A stretch of DNA of 35,187 bases. It comes from Opitutaceae bacterium. GTDB taxonomy: Bacteria > Verrucomicrobiota > Verrucomicrobiia > Opitutales > Opitutaceae. Shown here piece by piece: positions 19,759 to 28,016 of the stretch (the first letter of the stretch is position 1; every line of letters starts with the position of its first letter). Location: the NCBI GenBank assembly GCA_028691845.1, contig JAQUYL010000025.1:1-35187 (forward strand), given 5' to 3'. The notes under the pieces were generated by a model. It saw only the letters and a list, made by a program, of their open reading frames with translations, was not told the DNA's origin and made no database searches. The position numbers were made by a program, and so were the translations under genes.

Positions 19759-20853
19759 CTAATTTTTCTTTAAAGGGACAAAGGGAGGTCTAACGAGCTG
19801 CAAATTGATCCGGACGCCCCGGATGTCGACCGCCAGTGGTTCGGCTCCGGCCGGCACGGCGATCAGCGCCGAACCGATCGCTTCATTCAGGATCGGCGAA
19901 AGCGTGCCGGAGGCCACCCGCCCCACCTCGCCTCTCGGCCCGATCACGGGCGCTCCCGCCCGTGCAATGCGCCGGTCACCGGTCTTGAAAAAAACAATTT
20001 TTTGCGCCGGGCCCCGTTCCTTTTCTCCCTTCAACGCCGGCGCGCCAATGAAGTCCCCCTTGTCGAACTTCACCGTCCAGCCCAGGCCCGCGACGAGGGG
20101 CGAGATGCTGTCCGTAATCTCATGGCCATAGAGAGGAAACCCGGCCTCGAGCCGGAGGCTGTCTCGCGCGCCCAGCCCTGCGGGTTCAAGGCCGAAGGGC
20201 GTGCCGGCCTCGAGCACCGCCTCGACAAGGGGTTCGGCCGCAGCAGAGGCACAATACAGTTCAAACCCATCCTCGCCGGTGTAGCCGGTGCGGCTGATGA
20301 GGCAGCGGACTCCCGCCACCTCTCCGTGGGCAAAATGGTAATACTTGATGGGGGCAAGCGGCATGCTCGTGAGGGTCTGTAGCAACTCAGCAGCCCGCGG
20401 GCCCTGAATGGCCAGCTGGGCGTACGCATGTGACCGGTCAGTCACCGTGCAGTTGAAACCGACAACGTGCTCCTTGAGCCAAGCCACGTCCTTGTCCGTG
20501 TTTCCCGCGTTGAGGCAGAGCAGATAATCGCTTTCGTCCCGCATGTAGACGAGGAGATCGTCGACCACCCCGCCATGGGGATGGCACATCATCGTGTAGA
20601 GCACACGCCCCGGATAAAGCTTCGCGACATCGTTTGTCACCATGTAATTGAGGAACCGCCGCGCATCGGGTCCACGCACTTCGGCCTCGCCCATGTGGCT
20701 GACGTCAAACAAGCCCGCGGTGCGTCGGACCAGTTTATGCTCCTCCAGAATGCTTTTGTATTGGACCGGCATCTCCCAGCCCGCGAAATCGACCATGCGT
20801 CCGCCCTGCCTAACATGAAAGGAATGCAACGGGGTCTTCCTCAGATTGGTCAT
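19759..20853 (-). CDS. gcvT: Glycine cleavage system aminomethyltransferase (T protein)
   Basis: A 364-residue folate-dependent aminomethyltransferase. It releases ammonia from the aminomethyl-lipoyl H protein and passes the one-carbon unit to tetrahydrofolate. Family features are LRKTPLHSFHVRQGGRMVDFAGWEMPVQY at the start and LFDVSHMGEAEVRGPDARRFLNYMVTNDV. The folate-site stretch SRTGYTGEDGFELYC follows, then GLGARDSLRLEAGFPLYGHEI, and the GcvT C-terminal barrel with VGRVASGTLSPILNEAIGSALI. The start ATG at 20853 gives MTNLRKTPLH, as usual for the family. It leads a minus-strand set with gcvH and the efflux genes, divergent from the CNNM-type gene. I saw no glycine riboswitch in the 126-base upstream gap. 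Confidence 0.96.
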   Translation of the reverse strand: MTNLRKTPLHSFHVRQGGRMVDFAGWEMPVQYKSILEEHKLVRRTAGLFDVSHMGEAEVRGPDARRFLNYMVTNDVAKLYPGRVLYTMMCHPHGGVVDDLLVYMRDESDYLLCLNAGNTDKDVAWLKEHVVGFNCTVTDRSHAYAQLAIQGPRAAELLQTLTSMPLAPIKYYHFAHGEVAGVRCLISRTGYTGEDGFELYCASAAAEPLVEAVLEAGTPFGLEPAGLGARDSLRLEAGFPLYGHEITDSISPLVAGLGWTVKFDKGDFIGAPALKGEKERGPAQKIVFFKTGDRRIARAGAPVIGPRGEVGRVASGTLSPILNEAIGSALIAVPAGAEPLAVDIRGVRINLQLVRPPFVPLKKN

Positions 20854-20979
20854 GCCATGACTTAGAATCGTCGCTCTGCGTGCCGCAAGAAATCTTTCGT
20901 CCGCCCGATGGGATTATCCGGTTCCCGGGCGACTAAAAGAAATTGTGTTTCCATCCCTGTTTCCGCCTACTGTGTCCCC

Positions 20980-22050
20980 ATGGTTGTGTTTGCCCTCGTC
21001 GTGCTGCTCACGCTCGCGACCTCGTTCTGGTGCTCCCTTCTCGAGGCGCTGGTGCTCAGTACCACCACGGCCGAAATCGAGTCCCTGAAACAGACCCGCC
21101 CCCTCCGCGGCGCCCTGATGGAGAAGCTCCGGCGCAATCTCGACGAGACCATTTCCACGATCCTGACGCTTAATACCATCGCCAACACCCTCGGCTCGAT
21201 GCTTATCGGCGCGCTGGCCGCTCATCTCCTCGGCGACACCGCAGTCGGCATTATTTCGGGCATGCTGACGCTTTCGATCCTCATCTTTTCCGAGGTGCTT
21301 CCGAAAAACATCGGCGTCGCCTACCGGGTGAAATTCCTGCCCCACGTCGTCTACCCGCTGCTCTGGGCCAAGCGCGGTCTGTTCCCGATCATCTGGCTCT
21401 GCAAACAAGTGGTGCGCCTCGTTATCCGCCAGCAACCCCGATCGTTGGTCTCCGACCGCGAGATCATCCTGCTCGCGGAAAAGGGCGCCGAGGAAGGCAC
21501 TCTTTCCCGGAGCGAATCGAACATCATTGCCAACACCCTGTCGCTCGACGATGTGCGGGTCGGCGAGATCATGACTCCGCGCATTGTGATTACGGCCTTG
21601 CCGATGAGCGCGACCGTGGGAGAAGTCTTTCAGAAATTCCCCAACATCCCCCACGCCCGCATCCCGGTTCACCGAAAAAACCTGGATGACATGGTGGGGA
21701 TGGTGCGGCGCCGCGATCTATTGAAGGCCAAGGCCAACGACCAGGATTTGGAACTCGTCGGGAAACTCATGCAGGAGGTGTCGTTCATTCCAGAGACTGT
21801 CACCGTGGCGCAGGCCCTGCAGCTCTTCCTGAAAACCCACCAGCAGCTCGCCGTCGTAGTGGACGAGTTCGGATCGACCGCCGGGGTCTTGACCATGGAG
21901 GATGTGATGGAACACCTTCTGGGCCGAGAGATTTTTGAAAAGGATGATGTGGCAGTCGACATGCGCGAACTCGCCCGTACCAAGGGCCAGCGCCTCATCA
22001 AGTCCAGAAAGCTGGACAATTCGTCCACCGCTTCCCGCCCCCCCTCCTAG
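20980..22050 (+). CDS. CNNM/HlyC-type membrane protein with CBS pair
   Basis: A 356-residue protein with a DUF21/CNNM transmembrane domain (about 1-190). Segments include MVVFALVVLLTLATSFWCSLLEALVLSTT, NTIANTLGSMLIGALAAHLLG and LTLSILIFSEVLPKNIG. The EVLPKNIG motif is characteristic. A cytoplasmic pair of CBS domains follows (about 200-330): GEIMTPRIVITALPMSATVGEVF, PHARIPVHRKNLDDMVGMVRRRDLL, and LAVVVDEFGSTAGVLTMEDVMEHLLG. The C-terminal CorC/HlyC transporter-associated domain usual in longer relatives is absent. Members are thought to move or sense Mg2+ or Co2+; the old name hemolysin is misleading. I start at the ATG just before the first membrane segment. lgt follows 11 bases later, so the two are probably cotranscribed. 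Confidence 0.9.
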   Translation: MVVFALVVLLTLATSFWCSLLEALVLSTTTAEIESLKQTRPLRGALMEKLRRNLDETISTILTLNTIANTLGSMLIGALAAHLLGDTAVGIISGMLTLSILIFSEVLPKNIGVAYRVKFLPHVVYPLLWAKRGLFPIIWLCKQVVRLVIRQQPRSLVSDREIILLAEKGAEEGTLSRSESNIIANTLSLDDVRVGEIMTPRIVITALPMSATVGEVFQKFPNIPHARIPVHRKNLDDMVGMVRRRDLLKAKANDQDLELVGKLMQEVSFIPETVTVAQALQLFLKTHQQLAVVVDEFGSTAGVLTMEDVMEHLLGREIFEKDDVAVDMRELARTKGQRLIKSRKLDNSSTASRPPS

Positions 22051-22061
22051 GTTGAAACACC

Positions 22062-22937
22062 GTGCCGCCTCCCTTTCCCCTTCCCGTGTCGGTTGCCCTG
22101 CCCCTCGCCTATTGGGTGCATGATCTCAGCCCTTTTCTTGTCCGCTTTGGCGAAAATGTGGGCCTTCGCTACTATGGGCTGGCCTACCTCCTGGGTTTTG
22201 CGGCTACCGTACTGCTCCTGTGTTTATATCATCGTCGGGATCGCTCCGGGCTGAATCCGGATGCGGTAATCGATCTGATGCTGTTCCTCATCATCGGCGT
22301 GCTGGCTGGTGGCCGCCTGGGATATTTCGTTATGTATGAACCCCGGGCCCTGTTGACTTCTCCTTTCGCCGTTTTTCGGGTGTGGGAGGGGGGCATGGCC
22401 AGTCACGGAGGTTTCGTCGGGGTGTCCCTGGCGGCGTGGTGGTTCACGCATCGCCGAAAACTCTCGTTTCTGCGCGTGTCCGACCTCGTGGTGACAACCG
22501 TCCCCGTCGGACTGTTTTTCGGACGCATCGCCAACTTCATCAACGGCGAACTATGGGGGAAGGTGACCGATGTGCCTTGGGCAGTGATCTTCCCCCTGAG
22601 TGCTCCGCCACACACTTCTCCGTCCTTGATTGAGCCGCGTCACCCCTCGCAGCTTTATGAGGCCGGCCTGGAGGGGCTTGTCCTGTTCGCCTATATCCAG
22701 CACCGCTTCTGGCGCAACCGGGTCGCGGATACCCAGCCGGGCCGACTTTCGGGAGAATTTCTCCTCGCCTATGCCCTGCTGCGTGGCCTCGGGGAGGTTT
22801 TCCGCGAGCCCGACGCCGGACTCATCCTTGGTCTGAGCCGCGGCACCTTTTATTCTCTTTTCCTCGCGTTCGCCGGCGCACTTTTGATCTGGAATGGCGC
22901 CGTCTGTCGCTCCAGGGGCGCCTCTCTCTCTCTCTGA
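22062..22937 (+). CDS. lgt: Prolipoprotein diacylglyceryl transferase Lgt
   Basis: A 291-residue integral membrane enzyme that transfers diacylglycerol from phosphatidylglycerol to the lipobox cysteine of prolipoproteins, the first step of lipoprotein maturation. Typical motifs are RYYGLAYLLGF, DLMLFLIIGVLAGGRLGYFVMY, WEGGMASHGGFVGV (with the conserved H), the Lgt signature GRIANFINGELWGKVTD, and RHPSQLYEAGLEGLVLF. The frame opens with GTG at 22062; another GTG at 22086 is possible and no ATG is available in frame. The proline-rich opening suggests the true start may be the second. It is coupled to the CNNM-type gene upstream and would act on the efflux adaptor lipoprotein seen here. Confidence 0.95.
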   Translation: MPPPFPLPVSVALPLAYWVHDLSPFLVRFGENVGLRYYGLAYLLGFAATVLLLCLYHRRDRSGLNPDAVIDLMLFLIIGVLAGGRLGYFVMYEPRALLTSPFAVFRVWEGGMASHGGFVGVSLAAWWFTHRRKLSFLRVSDLVVTTVPVGLFFGRIANFINGELWGKVTDVPWAVIFPLSAPPHTSPSLIEPRHPSQLYEAGLEGLVLFAYIQHRFWRNRVADTQPGRLSGEFLLAYALLRGLGEVFREPDAGLILGLSRGTFYSLFLAFAGALLIWNGAVCRSRGASLSL

Positions 22938-23027
22938 CCTGTCCGTGCCTTTCCCCGCCTTACTGCACTTTTCATCACGATAAGCGCAGGCGGGTAGAGT
23001 GGCTTTTTTGTTGTAGGAGGGGTACCC

Positions 23028-23177
23028 ATGAAACCGTTGAGGGAACACGTGCGCCGCCCCCGTCGAGACGCGCGAGAAGGACGCTGCGACCGGAAAGGTT
23101 TCTCAGTGCCGCCGAGGAAACCCGCAAGGGCATGCAGCGTTCCTGAACGCTGCACACGCGTCACGGCCTCCGGCTGA
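23028..23177 (+). CDS. Possible 49-residue basic small protein
   Basis: AGGAGG lies 8-9 bases before an ATG that opens a 49-codon frame beginning MKPLREHVRRPRRDAREGRCDR. It is rich in arginine and lysine and has three cysteines. I do not recognise it. In GC-rich DNA such a frame can arise by chance, and the 22-bp palindrome falls inside it. The good ribosome-binding site is the only positive evidence. Confidence 0.2.
   Translation: MKPLREHVRRPRRDAREGRCDRKGFSVPPRKPARACSVPERCTRVTASG
23133..23154. repeat. 22-bp palindrome
   Basis: TGCAGCGTTC and GAACGCTGCA flank CT, giving a perfect 10-bp inverted repeat. No T-run follows on either strand. It could be a Rho-independent stop lacking its tail, a mobile hairpin such as a REP-type repeat, or an operator between the convergent genes. 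Confidence 0.6.
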
Positions 23178-23373
23178 GCTCGACCTTTATCGCCGCCTTG
23201 CGAGCCTTGGGTTCCGTCACGGAGATCGCGTCCTTGGTTTCGGCGGTATAGTCGGGCTGGCATTCCCGATGGTCGGGTCCCACAGATAATGAATCTGGCC
23301 TCGGCTGGGCCCTAGAACAAGGCGCCCACCCAAGCGCCGCTCTCTCCTCTGATTGAATTATACCGGGATGGAA

Positions 23374-25047
23374 CTATCCCGAAGTCCTGTTTCCATCCCC
23401 GTCACCAGAGAGGCTGCCTTCGACCGTCTTTAGCACTGCGTCCTTCAGCTCCTTTCCCCTCTGCCTTGCCTCGAAAATTAACATACGCGCGGACTTCCTG
23501 AAAGATTCGTCCTTGATATCCCTGATGTTGATCTCGGAGTTGAACAACGCTCCCTCAGCCCCGGCCCAAGCGCATAACCCGGCCACCCCGGCGTCCGATA
23601 TCGAATTATTATTGCCGTATTTTGCGGCATCAAGCGCAAGCTCGAGCGCAGCCAAGCACATCGCAGCCGTTTCGAGCGGGATTTGCGTGGCTTTTTTGTA
23701 ACCTTCCTGAATGGCCGCCTCCCTCGCCGCTGATTGGGCAGGGGTCTTCTTCGGCAGGCGCATCGCCTCCAGCAACGCATTAAAGGCCCGGGTGTCCTCG
23801 TCCACGCTCTGGCAAAGCTTGTCCTTCAACACCTGGCTCCTCCGCGCCAGTTCATCCATCTTCTCGAAGTGCGCCTCGTACCCCTTCTTGCCGACCGTCA
23901 GGTTCGCCACCATCGCGGCCAGCGCGGCTCCTAACGCACCGGACAGGGCGGCGACGCTCCCCCCTCCTGGAGCCGACGAATCGGACGAGACTTCATCAAC
24001 AAATCTTTTGGTGGCCAATGACATCAGGGAGCCCTGGGGTGTGAACTGATACTCGATGACCTTCTTGGAAGGGTCGAATTCGCCCAGCTGATCGAGACCA
24101 AGCGATTGGATCGCGACATCGACTAGTTCAGATTCGGGGACTCCGGTTGATTTACCCTGCTTTCTGAGGTAGAACCTGCCCGCCGCCAATAAAGGCTCAA
24201 GGGGGATCAGCCCAATCAGCTGGCTGCCGGTCACTCGCAGGCCCAGCTTCGCCGCCTCTTCGTTCACTGCTTCAAAAGCTACATGCGGCGGCGTGACCGT
24301 GTAGTTCACCAGGTTAATCGAGACCTGGGCCTGCCCGTATTGCTCGAGGTACCATCCGACCGCCTTCAGGGCCTGGCATTTGCCGGGAACCTTGATTGCG
24401 TTGCCCCTTTTGTCCTTCTTCGTGCGCCCCGTCTCGCGGATGTTGAGCGCAATTTCATGCGCCAGATTGCGATCCTTCGTGTTGAGGTTGACATTATAGG
24501 CGATAAGAAAGTCGCGCGCCCCAACCACGGTCGCGCCGGTCTTGGCGTTGAAACTGGACGGCCCGTAATCCGGCTTCCAGTTTGGATCCTTCAGCCTCCC
24601 GGCAAGCCCCTCGTACTCACCACTGCGCACTTCAGCCAGATTTCTGCGTTCCGGCCTGGATGCTGCATGCTCATAGAGATATATGGGGATTCCCAGCTCC
24701 TTCCCCACCCTCTCACCGACTTCCTGTGCTATCCTCACGCAATCGTCCATCGTAACGCCCGAAACAGGAATAAACGGGCAGACGTCGGTCGCCCCGATTC
24801 TTGGGTGCGCGCCGCGGTGTTTCGACATGTCGATGAGCTCCGACGCCCTCTTGATGGCGCGGTAAGCCGCCTCCTTGACGCCCTCCGGGCTGCCGACGAA
24901 GGTGACAACCGTGCGGTTCGTGTCTGCGCCCGGATCCACGTCCAGCAATTTCACGCCCGGCACGCCCATTATTTGGTCGGTTATCTCCTCGATGACCTTC
25001 TGGTCGCGTCCCTCGCTAAAATTTGGCACACACTCAACTATCTTCAT
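23374..25047 (-). CDS. ftcD: Glutamate formimidoyltransferase/formimidoyltetrahydrofolate cyclodeaminase (bifunctional)
   Basis: About 557 residues with two fused enzymes of histidine breakdown. The N-terminal formiminotransferase (about 1-300) moves the formimino group from formiminoglutamate to tetrahydrofolate. It opens MKIVECVPNFSEGRD and has DMSKHRGAHPRIGATDVCPFIPV, which contains the expected catalytic histidine. The C-terminal cyclodeaminase (about 345-545) carries the family stretch SSAPGGGSVAALSGALGAALAAMVANLT and NNSISDAGVAGLCAWAGAEGALFNSEINI. I use the ATG at 25047 rather than 25056; both fit. By eye the coding sequence is less GC-rich than its neighbours, hinting at a different origin. 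No other hut genes are near. A one-carbon-metabolism role would link it to gcvT. Confidence 0.95.
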   Translation of the reverse strand: MKIVECVPNFSEGRDQKVIEEITDQIMGVPGVKLLDVDPGADTNRTVVTFVGSPEGVKEAAYRAIKRASELIDMSKHRGAHPRIGATDVCPFIPVSGVTMDDCVRIAQEVGERVGKELGIPIYLYEHAASRPERRNLAEVRSGEYEGLAGRLKDPNWKPDYGPSSFNAKTGATVVGARDFLIAYNVNLNTKDRNLAHEIALNIRETGRTKKDKRGNAIKVPGKCQALKAVGWYLEQYGQAQVSINLVNYTVTPPHVAFEAVNEEAAKLGLRVTGSQLIGLIPLEPLLAAGRFYLRKQGKSTGVPESELVDVAIQSLGLDQLGEFDPSKKVIEYQFTPQGSLMSLATKRFVDEVSSDSSAPGGGSVAALSGALGAALAAMVANLTVGKKGYEAHFEKMDELARRSQVLKDKLCQSVDEDTRAFNALLEAMRLPKKTPAQSAAREAAIQEGYKKATQIPLETAAMCLAALELALDAAKYGNNNSISDAGVAGLCAWAGAEGALFNSEINIRDIKDESFRKSARMLIFEARQRGKELKDAVLKTVEGSLSGDGDGNRTSG

Positions 25048-25056
25048 GTTTTCCAT

Positions 25057-25928
25057 TTGGTAGCGGATTGCGGCCGGGTAATGGCACCGGTCCCATTATC
25101 CGGTCGGCTATCCAAGTTTTCATCTGCAAAAATCAGCCTGTCTTCAAATCTCCTGCCGTCTCCTTGACGGCTTTCAATATCCCGCGGCACCACACCGCGG
25201 TCATTATCAGATGCTATTCCTAGTAGTGCGGCCGGCCTTCGTCGAGATGATTGACGACCCGGCGAATGGTCGCATGGGGGGAACAAGTTTCCTTCCCATG
25301 GGGCATACGCGGACTTTGAGCGGCTATGCGGCGAGGATAAATTCGCTGAACCGGTTGCCCTCGACGCTCTCGACGCTCTGCCTAGCCCTTCCGGCGGAAT
25401 TCTAGCCCCTATTGGCGAAATCATCCCGACCGGCGCGGGAGGACTCGACTGGGTTGAGGCGGGCATGGACTGGACGAGCAGTCAGCGATCCTCATCGCCG
25501 GCGCAGTGGCCAGGAAAGCGTCAAACCGGCACTCCATGCCATTGCGCAGGCGATTTCAATCTGCGCTTCAAGAGGAAAGCTTCGCTGCCTATTTTACCGC
25601 ATCCTGCACGGCGAATGGCACACCGATACCCACTGCGACAAGCCGGCTCTCCCGATCGCCTCCAGCGTCGTCAAGATGTCATCGTCCGCAGCCGCAGCCA
25701 TGGAAGGGGAAAGACGACAGCAAAGGAATTATCACCGAAGGGTCTATCCCCCGGATCCTCAAATTATCAGAGCATTGGCTTGCGTCGATTGAGCGGCGGT
25801 TCGCTCTTTCGACAAGTCCCATTCAGTGTTCTTCTGATAAAAATATCGGCTTCCCGTTGTACGCGGAGAACGGTTTCGAGGAAAATCGTCCGCCGGCGCG
25901 ACGCGCCCCGGCCGCACCATCGAGTGGG
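25057..25928. other. Gene-poor 0.9-kb stretch, probably decayed coding DNA
   Basis: This lies between the start of ftcD and the end of the PstS-like gene. On the plus strand, protein-like pieces appear in successive different frames without one intact gene. Examples are DFERLCGEDKFAEPVALDALDALPSPSGGILAP (about 25308-25410), then DEQSAILIAGAVARKAS (about 25470-25520), then GIITEGSIPRILKLSEHWLASIERRF (about 25725-25805). I cannot name a family. Two small hairpins, GCCGTC/GACGGC with a TTTC tail (25155-25175) and CCGCGG/CCGCGG (25182-25200), lie near the left end. It may be a pseudogene, but chance open frames in GC-rich DNA cannot be excluded. Confidence 0.3.
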
Positions 25929-27143
25929 CTATTCGATCTTCCGGCGGTTGACCTCGGCGTCCTGGGCCCTGAGCGGCAAGTACTTTCCGTCGCGGGCGAT
26001 GTCTTTCTGCCCCTCCTGGCTCAGGATGTAGCACAGGAACTCGCGAACCTTCGGATCCGCCGGTTTCCCCGGCGCCCGGTTAGCGTACATGTAGATCGCG
26101 TCGGTCAGCGGATAGACCCGGTTGCGGATGTTATCCAGCGTCATCTCGTAATAGGTTCCGCCCCCGCGGGGAGCCCGCGCCAGCGCCTTCGTCTGTGGCC
26201 GCTTAAAAAAGAGGCATGAATAGCAGATGGCATACGGGTCCTTCGCGACGTCCACCACCATCGTCTCGGCGCCACTGATCTTGGTCCCATCCTTGAAGTA
26301 ATAATTCCCCGGGTACATGCGGAGATCTTCGTTCCATTGATCGCTCCCCTTGAGCAGAAAGTCGGAGATCGAGGTGGCCCAATGGGCGCGCAGGTTCAGG
26401 CCCAGGGGATGAATCGGCTTGTCGGCGAATTCTCCGGTGGCTCCGGCCTGCCCCCAGGTGCGGATGTTCATCTCCGATCCACGGGCGTAGTCCAAGCGCC
26501 AGTTCGTACCTTCATAGCCGCCGGAGCGCGCGGCTCCGAAAATGCCGTCGAGCTGGTCAATCGTGAGCTTGCTGATCGGATTGGCCGTGTTGACAAAGAT
26601 GGCAAAGGCGGGATTCCAACCGGGTACATTGAACGCACCCGTCGCAAACATGATCTCGGTCGGCTCGTACCCGTGAAGGCTCGAGAAGGATTTGCTGTCG
26701 TTATAGGTGAGCCTGGGGCCGACGCCAATTTCCGCCACGCCGGTCGCCACGCTGACCACCTCCAGAACGCTGTTGGGAAGACGATACTGGAACGTGACGT
26801 CAGGGTGATATTTCTTGAACCCGGCCTCCCAGAATTCGACCGTTCGCCCTTCCTTGATGTAGTTCGAGCCCCAGACGCGAATCGTACCGGAGACGCGCTC
26901 CTTCGGCGCGTAGTGCGGGAGATCCGTCAAATCAAAGTGATCCGCCGGGTAGTACGCTTTCTTGCCGCGCTCCTGGACGCTGCCCTCGGAGCCGACCGGA
27001 TGATCGTACGTCTTGGTATCGGCTGCGCCGGCAACAATGGCCGCCAAGGCAGCCATGCCGGCGATGGCAAGAACCCGGGTGAAGGATTGACTAAGGCCAG
27101 AAGCCAGCTGACGGCCGGCCGAGGGGTGTTCGGGATGGTTCAT
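25929..27143 (-). CDS. PstS-like phosphate-type periplasmic substrate-binding protein
   Basis: A 404-residue exported protein of the PBP-like type 2 fold. The hydrophobic stretch VLAIAGMAALAAIVAGAADTKTY is a signal peptide with probable cleavage after AGA. Its core resembles PstS family members: GTIRVWGSNYIKEGRTVEFWEAGFKKYHPDVTFQYRLPNS, then ATGVAEIGVGPRLTYND, FAIFVNTANPISKLTIDQLDGIFG, and the late REFLCYILSQEGQKDIARDGKYLPL. The ligand may be phosphate, but the binding residues cannot be checked here. No pstC, pstA, pstB or phoU gene is adjacent, so it is an orphan or belongs to a split system. It is divergent from pyrR. Confidence 0.82.
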   Translation of the reverse strand: MNHPEHPSAGRQLASGLSQSFTRVLAIAGMAALAAIVAGAADTKTYDHPVGSEGSVQERGKKAYYPADHFDLTDLPHYAPKERVSGTIRVWGSNYIKEGRTVEFWEAGFKKYHPDVTFQYRLPNSVLEVVSVATGVAEIGVGPRLTYNDSKSFSSLHGYEPTEIMFATGAFNVPGWNPAFAIFVNTANPISKLTIDQLDGIFGAARSGGYEGTNWRLDYARGSEMNIRTWGQAGATGEFADKPIHPLGLNLRAHWATSISDFLLKGSDQWNEDLRMYPGNYYFKDGTKISGAETMVVDVAKDPYAICYSCLFFKRPQTKALARAPRGGGTYYEMTLDNIRNRVYPLTDAIYMYANRAPGKPADPKVREFLCYILSQEGQKDIARDGKYLPLRAQDAEVNRRKIE

Positions 27144-27184
27144 AGCAGGGGAATGACAGGGGTTTATGTTTCGACGCCCAACTA

Positions 27185-27212
27185 TTGATACTTACCTGCT
27201 GCAAAATAAAAT
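27185..27212 (+). promoter_or_regulatory. Sigma-70-type promoter for pyrR-pyrB-pyrC
   Basis: TTGATA (27185-27190) and TAAAAT (27207-27212) are separated by 16 bases, each matching 5 of 6 consensus positions. Transcription would start near 27219 and give a leader of about 210 bases before pyrR. The region is AT-rich compared with its surroundings. Confidence 0.65.
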
Positions 27213-27243
27213 TTATTTCCCGTTTAATCGAGTCCATTTTTTC

Positions 27244-27278
27244 CCAGCGAGTGATGGGAGCGCTGGCTTCTTTCTCCC
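27244..27278 (+). promoter_or_regulatory. Leader hairpin, possible pyrimidine attenuator
   Basis: CCAGCG and CGCTGG pair around an 11-base loop (27244-27266) and are followed by CTTCTTTCTCCC. The element lies inside the predicted pyrR leader. In other bacteria PyrR binds pyr leaders to promote termination. I did not find the usual PyrR-binding loop, so this is a weak attenuator candidate. Confidence 0.3.
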
Positions 27279-27428
27279 TGCCAGGAAAGGGCCGCCAACC
27301 TGGAGCAAAACAGGGAAGCCCCCGCGCTTCAGGGCAGATCCAGCTTGGCTACTATTTAAGGAGCCGGATGGGCGTCAGCGAATTCTCGGCTTTACGCCGC
27401 GCACCCTGGCCGACAAAAGCATGGGTTC

Positions 27429-28016
27429 GTGGTCACCGCAAAGCAGCTCGACGCCCAGTCCATTCACGAAGCCATTGCCCGTCTTGCTGTCGCCATCGCG
27501 GCACGCCATCCCACCGCGACCAGGTTGCTGCTCCTGGGCATAGCCGATGGCGGAATGGTTCTCGCCCAGCGTCTGGCGGCCATGTTGCGATCGGGAGCCT
27601 CAAGCCAGCGGGCCAGCTCCGGCGCCATCGACATCTCCTTCCACCGCGACGACATCGACGACCACCCCATTCCGAAGGAGTTCGTTCCCACCTTTATCCC
27701 CCAGGACGTCAGCAATGCCACGGTGATCCTGGTTGATGACGTGCTGCACTCCGGCCGCACGGTCAAGGCCGCCCTCGATGAGCTCTTTGACCACGGTCGC
27801 CCGGCACGCGTCGAACTCGCCGTTCTTATCGACCGCGGGGGCCGGCGGCTGCCCATCGCGGCTGATTACTGCGGTTTGACTATTGCTGCGACCGAAAACC
27901 AGCGGGTCTTCGTCCAGCTTGACCCCAATGACCCCGGACGGGATTTTGTACGGATTGATCATGCCGCTCCTGCCGCCGATCGAAAATCCAAAAAACCTAA
28001 AACCGAAATCAGCTGA
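27429..28016 (+). CDS. pyrR: Pyrimidine operon regulator/uracil phosphoribosyltransferase PyrR
   Basis: A 195-residue type I phosphoribosyltransferase-fold protein that senses UMP/UTP and controls pyr gene expression, often with weak uracil phosphoribosyltransferase activity. The PRPP-binding motif is VILVDDVLHSGRTVKAALDEL. Other PyrR marks are LLLLGIADGGMVLAQRLA near the N-terminus, a DISFHRDDI segment, and VELAVLIDRGGRRLPIAADYCG. It starts at GTG (27429); no in-frame ATG lies nearby. The C-terminal 20 residues are a basic tail not usual in PyrR. Its stop overlaps the pyrB start by one base (TGATG), so translation of the two is coupled. Confidence 0.95.
   Translation: MVTAKQLDAQSIHEAIARLAVAIAARHPTATRLLLLGIADGGMVLAQRLAAMLRSGASSQRASSGAIDISFHRDDIDDHPIPKEFVPTFIPQDVSNATVILVDDVLHSGRTVKAALDELFDHGRPARVELAVLIDRGGRRLPIAADYCGLTIAATENQRVFVQLDPNDPGRDFVRIDHAAPAADRKSKKPKTEIS

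Larger units (their letters stand above)
22938..23373. other. Intergenic stretch between lgt and ftcD
   Basis: These 436 bases separate the convergent lgt and ftcD. They hold a long-looped CCCGCCT/AGGCGGG pairing followed by TTTTTT at about 22958-23010 that might end lgt transcription. They also hold a short reading frame with a good ribosome-binding site and a near-perfect 22-bp palindrome, described separately. Nothing else recognisable was found. Confidence 0.5.

Noticed and set aside
20854..20979. Glycine riboswitch before gcvT
   Set aside because: The 126-base gap lacks the conserved aptamer core on the minus strand.
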